Shown here one piece after another: positions 1-7,330 of a stretch of 64,000 nt of DNA; positions within the stretch are counted from its first letter, which is position 1; the number at the start of each line of letters is the position of its first letter. A program made the position numbers and the translations under genes. The notes under the pieces were generated by a model that did no database searches, was not told the DNA's origin, and worked only from the letters and a program-made list of their open reading frames with translations. The stretch is from Taibaiella sp. GTDB lineage: Bacteria > Bacteroidota > Bacteroidia > Chitinophagales > Chitinophagaceae. Location of the stretch: assembly GCA_019638495.1 (NCBI GenBank), contig JAHBTQ010000001.1:1116001-1180000 (forward strand), in the 5' to 3' direction.

Positions 1-128
1 TAAATCGTTGTAACAAGGTGAGATGGATATGGTGCCGCATTGCCCCAATTATCACACTCAATCTTTTCAATCGTAGTGGGTTTTATACGAAGCTGCCGTT
101 TCTCTTTGCCTGAAAGTTTCTTTTTCAT
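1..128 (-). CDS. Partial CdiI-like immunity protein (N-terminal 42 residues)
   Basis: The minus-strand reading frame starts with ATG at 128 and runs off the left edge, so only 42 residues are visible. After a basic start (MKKKLSGKEKRQLR) comes IEKIECDNWGNAAPYPSHLV, which resembles the opening of the contact-dependent growth inhibition immunity family: an acidic 'xLExxxWG' segment followed by a 'SxLVxxxH' helix. It starts 10 nt after the stop of the VapB-like antitoxin, so the two probably share a transcript. Family members neutralise toxins delivered by neighbouring cells, but many sit alone in genomes. The assignment rests on a short N-terminus and is tentative. Confidence 0.45.
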   Translation of the reverse strand, partial: MKKKLSGKEKRQLRIKPTTIEKIECDNWGNAAPYPSHLVTTI

Positions 129-138
129 CAGTTAGCGC

Positions 139-339
139 TTAGCGCATTTGGTTCAAATCGCCTTCCCACCTGACCTTTCCAAATAAATCGAGCATGCTTT
201 TCCGCTTTAGTTTATTTACCAGCTCGCGCAAAGCCTCTTCAACAGCAGCGCCTTCATTGGAGAATTTGCCAAGCGTTTGTGCTTCTTTAACCAGTTTCCT
301 ATCCACTGCTACACAAGTTTCGTTTGACTTCCTACGCAT
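139..339 (-). CDS. VapB-type antitoxin
   Basis: This 66-residue protein has the build of the short VapB antitoxin family. A basic N-terminal ribbon (CVAVDRKLVKEAQTLGKF) would bind DNA, an AVEEALRELV helix follows, and the C-terminal tail is MLDLFGKVRWEGDLNQMR. That GKxxWEGDLxxMR tail is the family's hallmark and the part that blocks the active site of the PIN-domain toxin. A VapC toxin normally follows immediately. Here the next gene is instead a CdiI-like fragment, and no PIN protein is visible on either side, so this is either an orphan antitoxin or a rearranged module. The gene sits just upstream of gltX in the same direction of transcription (gltX ends at 344). Confidence 0.8.
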   Translation of the reverse strand: MRRKSNETCVAVDRKLVKEAQTLGKFSNEGAAVEEALRELVNKLKRKSMLDLFGKVRWEGDLNQMR

Positions 340-343
340 AATC

Positions 344-1858
344 TTATTTGTTTATTATTCCCTTTATCCTCTTCACTGTCTCTTCCCTGCCTATCAGTTC
401 TGCAATGGCGAATACGCCGGGGCCATACTTGCCACCTACCAGCATTATGCGGAAGGGCAGCATGATGTCGCCTTTCTTGATGCCCTGAGCTGCAGCCAGA
501 TCGTTGAAAGAAGCCTCTATGGTGACTGCATCCCATTGCGATATAGATTCCAGTTTGTAGATCCATTCAGAAAAGAAGGCTTGCTTCTGGTCGTTCCATT
601 TGTCGGTAATGGCGGCACGCTCAGTTATCTCAGGCGTGGTAAAGAAGAAGTGCCCCTGTGCCCAGAAATCGGGGAGCAATGTGCAACGGTCTTTTATCAA
701 TGGGATAACCTTTTTCAGCAGCGCCTCAGCCGGCGCTGTCACGTGCTCCTCGATATAAGGACGCGCCAACACTGCTAACTCATCATCTGGAGTCTGCTGT
801 ATGTATTGGTGGTTGAACCATTTTGCTTTTTCAAAGTCAAATTTGGCGCCGCCTTTGTGTACACGCGAAATGTCGAAGCGCATTATCAGTTCCTCCATAG
901 AGAATATCTCCTGTCCGCTGCCATCGTTCCATCCTAGTAATGCCAGCATATTTACAAACGCCTGCGGCAGGAAGCCCATTTCGCGGAAGCCCTTGGTGAG
1001 GTCACCTGTTTTAGGATCTTTCCAGTTCATTGCAAACACCGGGAAGCCTAGCCTGTCACCATCGCGCTTGCTCAGCTTGCCATGGCCATCCGGCTTCAGT
1101 ATCAGCGGCAGGTGCGCCCATTGCGGCATTTTGTCTTTCCAGCCCAGGTATTGCCACAGCAGCACATGTACCGGTGCACTTGGTAGCCACTCCTCACCGC
1201 GGAAGGCATGCGTTATCTCCATCAGATAGTCGTCTACCACCACAGCAAGATGGTAGGTGGGCATGCCATCTGCTTTCAGCAGCACCTTGTCATCCACTAT
1301 AGAGCTGTCGAAGGATATTTCGCCGCGTATCATGTCCGTGAGTTGCACAGTGGTGTGTTCCGGCATTTTAATGCGGATAACGTGCGGTGTGCCGTCGGCA
1401 AGTAGCTTGGCTGTTTCATCGGCGGATAGCGTCAGGGAGTTGCGCATCAGCACGCGTGTAGTAGTATCATACTGAGCATTAGAGTATTCATCCTTGCGGT
1501 GCTCTGTGCGCATTTTTTCTATCTCCTCCGGTGTGTCAAAGGCATAGTAGGCATGGCCGGCATCAACGAGCTGCTTTGCATATTGATGATACAGGTGTTT
1601 ACGCTCGCTTTGGCGATATGGCTCATGTGGGCCACCCTTCACAGGACTTTCGTCCGGGCGAAGGCCGCACCACTCCAGGCAATCCATGATATATTGTTCT
1701 GCGCCTTCTACAAAGCGGCCCTGGTCGGTATCTTCTATACGCAGGATGAAATCGCCGCCATTAGCACGTGCAAAAAGATAATTATATAATACTGTACGCA
1801 CGCCACCCAGGTGCAGGCCACCCGTAGGGCTTGGCGCAAATCTTACTCTTACTTTCAT
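344..1858 (-). CDS. gltX: Glutamate--tRNA ligase
   Basis: Glutamyl-tRNA synthetase charges tRNA-Glu in the cytoplasm. The 504 residues match the usual bacterial length. The class I signatures are present: the HIGH-type motif reads HLGG at residues 16-19 in FAPSPTGGLHLGG, and the KMSKS-type motif reads KLSKR at 261-265. IEDTDQGRFVEGAE, a strongly conserved GluRS segment, lies near residue 41. The C-terminal half is the helical anticodon-binding domain. The ATG at 1858 leaves the catalytic fold complete. The gene is divergent from the transketolase gene across a 106-nt spacer and is followed by the antitoxin gene. Confidence 0.97.
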   Translation of the reverse strand: MKVRVRFAPSPTGGLHLGGVRTVLYNYLFARANGGDFILRIEDTDQGRFVEGAEQYIMDCLEWCGLRPDESPVKGGPHEPYRQSERKHLYHQYAKQLVDAGHAYYAFDTPEEIEKMRTEHRKDEYSNAQYDTTTRVLMRNSLTLSADETAKLLADGTPHVIRIKMPEHTTVQLTDMIRGEISFDSSIVDDKVLLKADGMPTYHLAVVVDDYLMEITHAFRGEEWLPSAPVHVLLWQYLGWKDKMPQWAHLPLILKPDGHGKLSKRDGDRLGFPVFAMNWKDPKTGDLTKGFREMGFLPQAFVNMLALLGWNDGSGQEIFSMEELIMRFDISRVHKGGAKFDFEKAKWFNHQYIQQTPDDELAVLARPYIEEHVTAPAEALLKKVIPLIKDRCTLLPDFWAQGHFFFTTPEITERAAITDKWNDQKQAFFSEWIYKLESISQWDAVTIEASFNDLAAAQGIKKGDIMLPFRIMLVGGKYGPGVFAIAELIGREETVKRIKGIINK

Positions 1859-1932
1859 GCGGTAAAATTAGTATTTCCCCCACCTTTTACACAAAGCACA
1901 TCATATTGATGCGGAGACAAATTTTTAACTGC

Positions 1933-1940
1933 TATTTTTG
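1933..1940 (+). promoter_or_regulatory. Putative -7 element for the transketolase gene
   Basis: TATTTTTG matches the Bacteroidota -7 consensus TAnnTTTG and lies 24 nt before the ATG at 1965. An ATTG at 1905-1908 is the only -33 candidate and its 24-nt spacing is long. Confidence 0.4.
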
Positions 1941-1964
1941 TGCCCTGAAACTCGATTTCATATT

Positions 1965-2927
1965 ATGTTACAAGATATTAAGATACTGAATGAGAAAGAG
2001 ACCCGTGGTGGTTTCGGAGAAGGAATACTGGAAGCGGGTCGTCGCAACCCCAATGTGGTGGCACTCACTGCCGACCTCGGCGGTTCGCTGAAGCTGAACG
2101 CCTTCATCAAGGAGTTCCCCGATCGTTTTGTTCAGTGTGGTATAGCCGAGGCCAATATGATAGGTGTTGCTGCCGGCCTTACTATAGGCGGTAAGATCCC
2201 CTACACTACCACGTTCGCCAACTTTTCTACTTCCCGCGTTTATGACCAGGTGCGCCAGTCGGTAGCATACAGTGGTAAGAACGTGAAAATATGTGCATCA
2301 CATGCCGGCCTTACGCTAGGCGAGGATGGTGCTACGCACCAGGTGCTGGAAGATATTGGCATGATGAAAATGCTGCCGGGCATGACGGTGATCGTTCCTT
2401 GCGACTTTAACCAGACAAAGGCAGCAACTATTGCAATAGCTGAATATGAAGGTCCTGTATACCTGCGTTTCGGCCGACCGAAGTGGCCAAACTTCACTGC
2501 TGAGGACCAGGTTTTCCAGGTAGGCAAAGCACAGGTGCTGGCAGAAGGTACAGACGTGAGCATTTTCGCCTGCGGCCACATGGTATGGCTGGCAGTAGAA
2601 GCTGCTAAGGCATTGGCAGAAAAAGGCATTTCCGTAGATCTCATCAATATCCATACCATCAAGCCGCTGGACGAAAAAGCAGTTGTTGCGTCCGTTCGCA
2701 AGACTGGCTGCATTGTTACTGCTGAAGAACACCAGATTAATGGTGGCCTTGGCGATAGCATAGCAAACGTTGCAAGCCGCATGTGCCCTGCTCCGCACGA
2801 ATATGTTGCTGTTATGGACACTTTCGGTGAGAGTGGCACTCCAAAGCAGTTGTTAGACAAGTACGGCCTTACAACGGCTAACATCATTGCAGCAGCTGAA
2901 AAAGCGGTGGCACGGAAGAAGTCGTAA
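1965..2927 (+). CDS. Transketolase, C-terminal subunit
   Basis: This is the pyrimidine-binding plus C-terminal half of a split transketolase, 320 residues from the ATG at 1965. An upstream TTG at 1938 would overlap the promoter-like element and is not favoured. The segment CGIAEANMIGVAAGLTIGGK carries the conserved glutamate that activates thiamine diphosphate, and GLTLGEDGATHQVLEDIGMM is the usual substrate-channel region. The protein needs the N-terminal TPP-binding subunit to form an active enzyme of the non-oxidative pentose phosphate pathway. In many Bacteroidota the two halves are adjacent. Here gltX lies upstream on the other strand and tonB converges downstream, so the partner must be elsewhere. 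Confidence 0.9.
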   Translation: MLQDIKILNEKETRGGFGEGILEAGRRNPNVVALTADLGGSLKLNAFIKEFPDRFVQCGIAEANMIGVAAGLTIGGKIPYTTTFANFSTSRVYDQVRQSVAYSGKNVKICASHAGLTLGEDGATHQVLEDIGMMKMLPGMTVIVPCDFNQTKAATIAIAEYEGPVYLRFGRPKWPNFTAEDQVFQVGKAQVLAEGTDVSIFACGHMVWLAVEAAKALAEKGISVDLINIHTIKPLDEKAVVASVRKTGCIVTAEEHQINGGLGDSIANVASRMCPAPHEYVAVMDTFGESGTPKQLLDKYGLTTANIIAAAEKAVARKKS

Positions 2928-2981
2928 GCTTTAAGTTGAAAGAATAAAGAGAGCGCTTACAGCGCCAAATGAAATAGGAGC

Positions 2982-3009
2982 GGGCCGTCTGTATAGGTTG
3001 CCCTTTTTT
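2982..3009 (+). terminator. Weak terminator-like hairpin after the transketolase gene
   Basis: GGGC at 2982-2985 can pair with GCCC at 3000-3003 and is followed by a T run. The stem is only 4 bp, so this is a weak call. Confidence 0.3.
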
Positions 3010-3080
3010 CAACGTAGGACTTGCCCCGCTCAGGGGCTACCCAATCGCAAACAATTGCTTAGGTATTCGCAAATGAAAAA

Positions 3081-3103
3081 GGGCCATCCTCGTCGGACGG
3101 CCC
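3081..3103 (-). terminator. Terminator of the tonB operon
   Basis: GGGCCATCC at 3081-3089 pairs with GGACGGCCC at 3095-3103 with one A-C mismatch and a 5-nt loop. Read on the minus strand it is followed by TTTTT, as expected of an intrinsic terminator 28 nt after the tonB stop. Confidence 0.75.
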
Positions 3104-3130
3104 TCATTTATATAACTTTTACAGATAGTA

Positions 3131-3922
3131 TTACTCAAGCTTGAAGGTAATTGGCAGCGTGAAGTAAACCTTCACTGCCTTACCATTTTGCTTACCGGCT
3201 TTCCACGGTGGCATTGAATTTACCACGCGTTTTGCCTCTTCGTCACAGCCGCCGCCTATACCGCGAACGATTGTAACCTCACTTACTTTACCGTCTTCGT
3301 TTACAACGAATTTCACAATTACGCGACCTTCGATGTTGTTCTCGCGTGCCGCATCAGGATACTTGATGTGGCGGCTCAGGTAAGCGTTGATGTCCTCAGA
3401 GAATGTAGGCATCTGCTCCACATAGCTGAATACTGTAGGTGGCGCAGGCGCATCAACAACACCGGTTCCTGTGCTTGGCTCAACAATACCCGGGTCTATA
3501 CCATCCGGATCGCCTTTTACGTCCTTAGGACCAGATGCAGTGATCTCTTTCTGTGGTGGTGGCACTTCCTCCTCCTTTACTTCTTCGTCCTTCTTTATCA
3601 CCGGCGGCGTGAACTTCACAGTTGGCTTTACCGGAGGTGGTGGTGGCGGTGGTGGCGGTGGTGGTGGTTTTTTGGGGTCTATCGGTGGCGGCTCAGCGAG
3701 TGTCACCTGCTTCATTACCGGCACGTCTTTCTTTTCTTTACCCCCCTTGCCTGAAAGCAATGCGAAAGCTGTGGCTGCCCCTCCGAATATGAGGATAGCC
3801 AGCACAGCCCTGCCCACGCGTTTCGGGTAGTTTTTGCGCAACTCGTAGCCACCGTAAACCTTATTGCGATTATCAAAGATGATATCTAAGTAATCGCTGT
3901 TAAGTATCTTATTGATATCCAT
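3131..3922 (-). CDS. tonB: TonB family energy transducer
   Basis: TonB spans the periplasm and passes energy from the ExbB/ExbD proton channel to outer-membrane receptors. The 263 residues show a short cytoplasmic N-terminus (DIIFDNRNKVYGGYELRKNY, typical of Bacteroidota TonB), one membrane segment at about 36-57, and a Pro-rich periplasmic linker with an unbroken run of 12 prolines near residue 86. The C-terminal domain (about 165-263) has YPDAARENNIEGRVIVKFVV and ends in PITFKLE. It is the last gene of the exbB-exbD-exbD-tonB operon, 29 nt after the second exbD. The receptor served is not in the window. Confidence 0.95.
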   Translation of the reverse strand: MDINKILNSDYLDIIFDNRNKVYGGYELRKNYPKRVGRAVLAILIFGGAATAFALLSGKGGKEKKDVPVMKQVTLAEPPPIDPKKPPPPPPPPPPPPVKPTVKFTPPVIKKDEEVKEEEVPPPQKEITASGPKDVKGDPDGIDPGIVEPSTGTGVVDAPAPPTVFSYVEQMPTFSEDINAYLSRHIKYPDAARENNIEGRVIVKFVVNEDGKVSEVTIVRGIGGGCDEEAKRVVNSMPPWKAGKQNGKAVKVYFTLPITFKLE

Positions 3923-3951
3923 TTGTAACTCTTTTTCGTTGCTGCCGGCGC

Positions 3952-4545
3952 TTATTGAGCGCCACTTGCTGCTTCTGTTTCTTTAATAAAGCCCTGCTCG
4001 ATGTCTGAAATATCAATAATGGCATAAACCTTTACGTCATTAATGTTCATCTCGTCAAGCATATTTACGAGGTCGCTGTAGGTACTTGTCGTATCCGGCT
4101 TAATGAGTACGGTCATTTCATCCTTTGGTCCCAGCTGGCCACTGGCTTTCAGACCTGCAACTAGCTTTTTCTTTTTGATGATCGCATCGCGAATACCGTC
4201 TTTTGCTTTGAACGAAGTAACCTTCAGATCCGGAGCTACATCCGGGTTGTCGCCGATACCTTCGTAGTAATAAACACGATGATTTTTGCTCAGCAGTACG
4301 GTCATAGCCACACTTGCTTTCAGTTTGTTCTTTTCCTCGTCCTTCAGGTTTTCGTCCTTGTAGGGCATGTTTATTTCCATCGTCTTGGGCTTAGCCAGCG
4401 TGGTAGTAAACATGAAGAACGTGATGAGCAGAAAACCCAGGTCCACCATCGGCGTAAGGTCGATACGTGTACTTAGTTTTTTGCCTTTTTTGACTCCAGG
4501 TCCTTTTTTATGTCCCCCGCCACTCGAGGTATCCATTTCTGCCAT
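3952..4545 (-). CDS. exbD: ExbD/TolR family biopolymer transport protein (second copy)
   Basis: A 197-residue inner-membrane protein with a basic Gly/Lys-rich N-terminus, one membrane helix (about 33-53) and a periplasmic domain. DLTPMVDLGFLLITFFMF contains the conserved aspartate (D35) that takes up protons in ExbD. It differs in sequence from the other exbD 68 nt upstream, so the operon encodes two distinct ExbD paralogues. They may form a heteromeric channel with ExbB. The periplasmic part (MTVLIKPDTTSTYSDLVNML) follows the ExbD fold. Confidence 0.93.
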   Translation of the reverse strand: MAEMDTSSGGGHKKGPGVKKGKKLSTRIDLTPMVDLGFLLITFFMFTTTLAKPKTMEINMPYKDENLKDEEKNKLKASVAMTVLLSKNHRVYYYEGIGDNPDVAPDLKVTSFKAKDGIRDAIIKKKKLVAGLKASGQLGPKDEMTVLIKPDTTSTYSDLVNMLDEMNINDVKVYAIIDISDIEQGFIKETEAASGAQ

Positions 4546-4613
4546 GGCGCTCTATGTTTTATTGTTTCCGGCACGGTTAATTCCGATCCGTAAATATTGT
4601 TTCTGTCCAACGA

Positions 4614-5276
4614 CTACTCTGCAGCCGCTACTTTTTGTTTCTCCTCATATGCTGCAGTACCTGCCGGAACTGCTTTCATATTTGTGATGAGGTTAAATTT
4701 GAAGATCTTATACCCCTCCAGTGTGCTGATGATCTTCTTCACAAAAGGATAGGCAGCATCTCCGTCTGCTTTAATACAGATGCGCAGTTTAGGGTTGTTG
4801 ATACGCGCACTTTTTACCCAGGTAGCGAGTTCGTTATTGGGTGAAAGCACGGATGTATCTACGGGCACGCCGGGGGCGTCTTTTCCTATTGCTGCTTGCT
4901 GGTCAGAGCTCATGTTGAGGTAAGAACCAAGCTGAGAGAACGGTACACCGATAGACCCGCCGATAGCAAAATTGGTCATCTGTGCTTCCGTCAGGTTCAG
5001 GTTACGTTCGCTGTTCACGTCTTCGATCAGGGCCTTTCTTTTCAGCTTATTATCGATCGAAAAGAAAATGCGTCCCTTTGTATCAACCGTAAGCAGCATG
5101 ATATCCACGTCCGGCAACGGAATTTCTGATATCGACGATGGCGTCTTTACTACTACAGGCTCTTCAGGCTTAAACTTTGTAGCAAGCATGAAGAAGGTGA
5201 GCAACAGGAACGCCACGTCACACATCGCCGTCATGTCGATGTTGGTGCTTTTACGCGGTAGTTTTGCTTTAGGCAT
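4614..5276 (-). CDS. exbD: ExbD/TolR family biopolymer transport protein (first copy)
   Basis: A 220-residue ExbD paralogue with a basic N-terminus (MPKAKLPRKSTNIDMTAMCD), the proton-carrying aspartate D20, and a single membrane helix at about 20-38 (VAFLLLTFFMLATKF). The periplasmic domain is longer than in the second copy because of an insert around residues 95-150. It follows exbB after a 119-nt gap that contains a strong hairpin. The aspartate and membrane helix are seen directly; the role in TonB energisation is inferred from the operon. Confidence 0.93.
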   Translation of the reverse strand: MPKAKLPRKSTNIDMTAMCDVAFLLLTFFMLATKFKPEEPVVVKTPSSISEIPLPDVDIMLLTVDTKGRIFFSIDNKLKRKALIEDVNSERNLNLTEAQMTNFAIGGSIGVPFSQLGSYLNMSSDQQAAIGKDAPGVPVDTSVLSPNNELATWVKSARINNPKLRICIKADGDAAYPFVKKIISTLEGYKIFKFNLITNMKAVPAGTAAYEEKQKVAAAE

Positions 5277-5361
5277 TTTGTTGGCTTCTGCTGATTAAAT
5301 TAATAAGATACTTTTTCGCACAAATTCCATACGGCACGAACACATAATAATGAAGCTATGT

Positions 5362-5388
5362 GTAAAGCGCCCCATGAGGGCGCTTTAC
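5362..5388 (-). other. Intercistronic hairpin between exbB and exbD
   Basis: GTAAAGCGCCC pairs perfectly over 11 bp with GGGCGCTTTAC, leaving a 5-nt loop. On the minus strand it is followed by ACACATAG rather than a T run, so it is not a standard terminator. It lies 7 nt past the exbB stop, inside the operon, where it could protect the exbB mRNA 3' end or reduce read-through. Confidence 0.7.
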
Positions 5389-5395
5389 AGCAGCA

Positions 5396-6238
5396 TTATT
5401 TATGTGTAGATACAAAGCTCTGTGTCAGCGTAAAGCCGCTCTCATCGATAGAGTATGTGATACCATCGATGATAGTGGTAAACAAGTTGTAGAATACGAT
5501 AGCGAGGAATGAGGTACCGATACCGAGGGCCGTATTGATAAGGGCCTCAGAGATACCCGCCGCAAGTGCAGCCGCATCAGGCGCACCGGCAGTTGCCATC
5601 GCCGCGAATGAACGGATCATACCAAGTACCGTACCGAACAGACCTAGGAGGGTAGCGCACGATGCGATAGTAGAAAGGAACACCAGGTTCTTTTCCAGCA
5701 TCGGCAGTTCCAGCGCTGTTGCTTCTTCGATCTCTTTCTGGATGCCGGCAACTTTCTGGTCTGTGTCCAGGCCGGTTTCGTGTGTCATTTCTTTGTACTT
5801 CACAAGGCCGGCACGCATTACATTGCCTACAGAACCTGCCTGCTTATCGCACTCAGAGATAGCCGCTTCAAGATTCTTGTTAGCCAGGTGATACTGAACT
5901 TTGCGAACAAATTCGCCGCCGTCCATTTTACCTTTTGCCTTAACAATAGTAAGGGCACGCTCAATTACGAAAAGAATAAGAGTCAAGGCAGTACCCATAA
6001 GTATCGGTACCACGAATCCACCCTGGTACATGGTGCCAAGCACGTTGGCTGGTTTTTCCCTGGTAGCACCGTCCTGGAAGTTACTTTCTGAGCCCAATAC
6101 AAATTTCCACAGGATCTCGCCCACGGCAATCATCAACACCACGAAGATGAGGTTGCGCCAGAAATAGTTTGCATTCTTGGGTTTACCTGCACTTCCCTGA
6201 GCTGTTGGTTTCGCCGCGGCTGTTTTTACGTCTGCCAT
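5396..6238 (-). CDS. exbB: MotA/TolQ/ExbB proton channel family protein
   Basis: ExbB forms the pentameric proton channel that drives TonB. The 280 residues include a first membrane helix near 29-48, a second at about 75-97 (VVPILMGTALTLILFVIERA), a cytoplasmic helical region, and the paired C-terminal helices. LGLFGTVLGMIRSFAAMA is the family signature. NTALGIGTSFLAIVFYNLF is the last membrane helix. It is the first gene of the operon, with a promoter at 6304-6333 and a leader of about 60 nt. Confidence 0.95.
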   Translation of the reverse strand: MADVKTAAAKPTAQGSAGKPKNANYFWRNLIFVVLMIAVGEILWKFVLGSESNFQDGATREKPANVLGTMYQGGFVVPILMGTALTLILFVIERALTIVKAKGKMDGGEFVRKVQYHLANKNLEAAISECDKQAGSVGNVMRAGLVKYKEMTHETGLDTDQKVAGIQKEIEEATALELPMLEKNLVFLSTIASCATLLGLFGTVLGMIRSFAAMATAGAPDAAALAAGISEALINTALGIGTSFLAIVFYNLFTTIIDGITYSIDESGFTLTQSFVSTHK

Positions 6239-6303
6239 AACTGTAATTTTTGATTTTTTGTTAGCTTATTGTTGGTTGATAATTTTATTTAATTCAGAGT
6301 TTG

Positions 6304-6333
6304 CAAAGATAGAAGTACACCTTAAAAAAACAA
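6304..6333 (-). promoter_or_regulatory. Promoter of the exbB-exbD-exbD-tonB operon
   Basis: Read on the minus strand: TTG (6333-6331), exactly 19 nt of spacer, then TATCTTTG (6311-6304). This is a full match to the Bacteroidota sigma-ABfr architecture with -33 TTTG (here ATTG) and -7 TAnnTTTG. Transcription should start near 6297, about 60 nt before the exbB ATG. Confidence 0.75.
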
Positions 6334-6538
6334 TTTCGCTTGTTAAAATATTTCCCAAAAATAACTTAGCATATCTTGTAAGGTCAAGACACAAAGCAAT
6401 TTAACGTGCAACGCAGGTTGTAGTAGTATTATTGTGTGCCTAAAAATATATGTGCGACGATAGGCGGAATTTTACGCGGGGCTTACAAATTTTGGGATGT
6501 CGTTTCTGAATAGACGTAATGCAGCCGCGATTCCTTTG

Positions 6539-6546
6539 TAGTTTTG
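6539..6546 (+). promoter_or_regulatory. Putative -7 element for ppa
   Basis: TAGTTTTG matches TAnnTTTG 34 nt before the ppa ATG. No clear -33 TTTG is seen. The surrounding gene-free stretch 6239-6580 otherwise holds only the exbB promoter. Confidence 0.45.
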
Positions 6547-6580
6547 CGGAAAATTTTCCTAAAAATTCTCAAATACGCAA

Positions 6581-7114
6581 ATGAACTTCAATCCATGGCA
6601 TGATGTGAGCTACGGAGAAAACGTGCCACACACCGTAAACGCCATCATAGAAATACCGAAAAACTCGCGTGCGAAGTATGAACTGGACAAGGAAACAGGC
6701 ATGCTAAAGCTCGACAGGGTGCTCTATTCTTCTGTTTATTACCCTGCAAACTACGGCTTCATCCCTCGCACCTACTGCGATGACAATGATCCGCTGGACA
6801 TATTAGTTCTATCTCAGATAGAAATGCAGCCACTATGCCTTGTGGAGGCAAAAATAATTGGTGTTATGCGCATGCTGGACCAGGGAGAGGCAGATGATAA
6901 GCTGATCGCCGTGTGTGCCAATGACATGAGCGTGGCCCATTTTAACGACATTCATGAGTTGGGTCCTCACTTTATCGAAGAACTGCGACATTTCTTCGAA
7001 GAGTATAAAACGCTGGAAAGGAAGGAGGTAAAAGTAGAGGAATTCGAAAATGCCCGCCTTGCCAAGAAGATCCTGCAGCACAGCATCAACGACTATAAGG
7101 CTAAGTTTAGCTAA
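6581..7114 (+). CDS. ppa: Inorganic pyrophosphatase (soluble, family I)
   Basis: Hydrolyses pyrophosphate to two phosphates in the cytoplasm and so pulls biosynthetic reactions forward. The 177 residues match family I length. The active-site signature [11 protein letters not shown] (D-x-D-P-x-D) lies near residues 66-76, preceded by [23 protein letters not shown] supplies further metal-binding acids. The N-terminus [11 protein letters not shown] is typical for the family. It is monocistronic between the divergent exbB operon and the downstream T9SS protein. Confidence 0.96.
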   Translation: MNFNPWHDVSYGENVPHTVNAIIEIPKNSRAKYELDKETGMLKLDRVLYSSVYYPANYGFIPRTYCDDNDPLDILVLSQIEMQPLCLVEAKIIGVMRMLDQGEADDKLIAVCANDMSVAHFNDIHELGPHFIEELRHFFEEYKTLERKEVKVEEFENARLAKKILQHSINDYKAKFS

Positions 7115-7330
7115 AAGAAATATCTCATTTTAGGGTCAATACATTTGTGTGAGGTATATGTGATTGCATGTGTAAAATGAAAACATATATGCAGCGTTTT
7201 GTGCTTTAACATTATATTGTATCTTTAAGCTGACTTTTGGACATACCCGACTGCCTGATTTTAGGGCGGTTTGATATGTTCATCTTCATTTTACTGTATT
7301 TGGGTAATTATTGTTACTAAGTTTTCTGCT

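Noticed and set aside
194..778. Plus-strand 194-codon frame opposite gltX
   Set aside because: It lies antisense to a complete, highly conserved gltX gene and shows no protein features.
3471..3830. Plus-strand frame rich in Gly (antisense to tonB)
   Set aside because: The Gly run is the reverse reading of the TonB Pro run. The tonB frame has a full domain order and the antisense frame has none.
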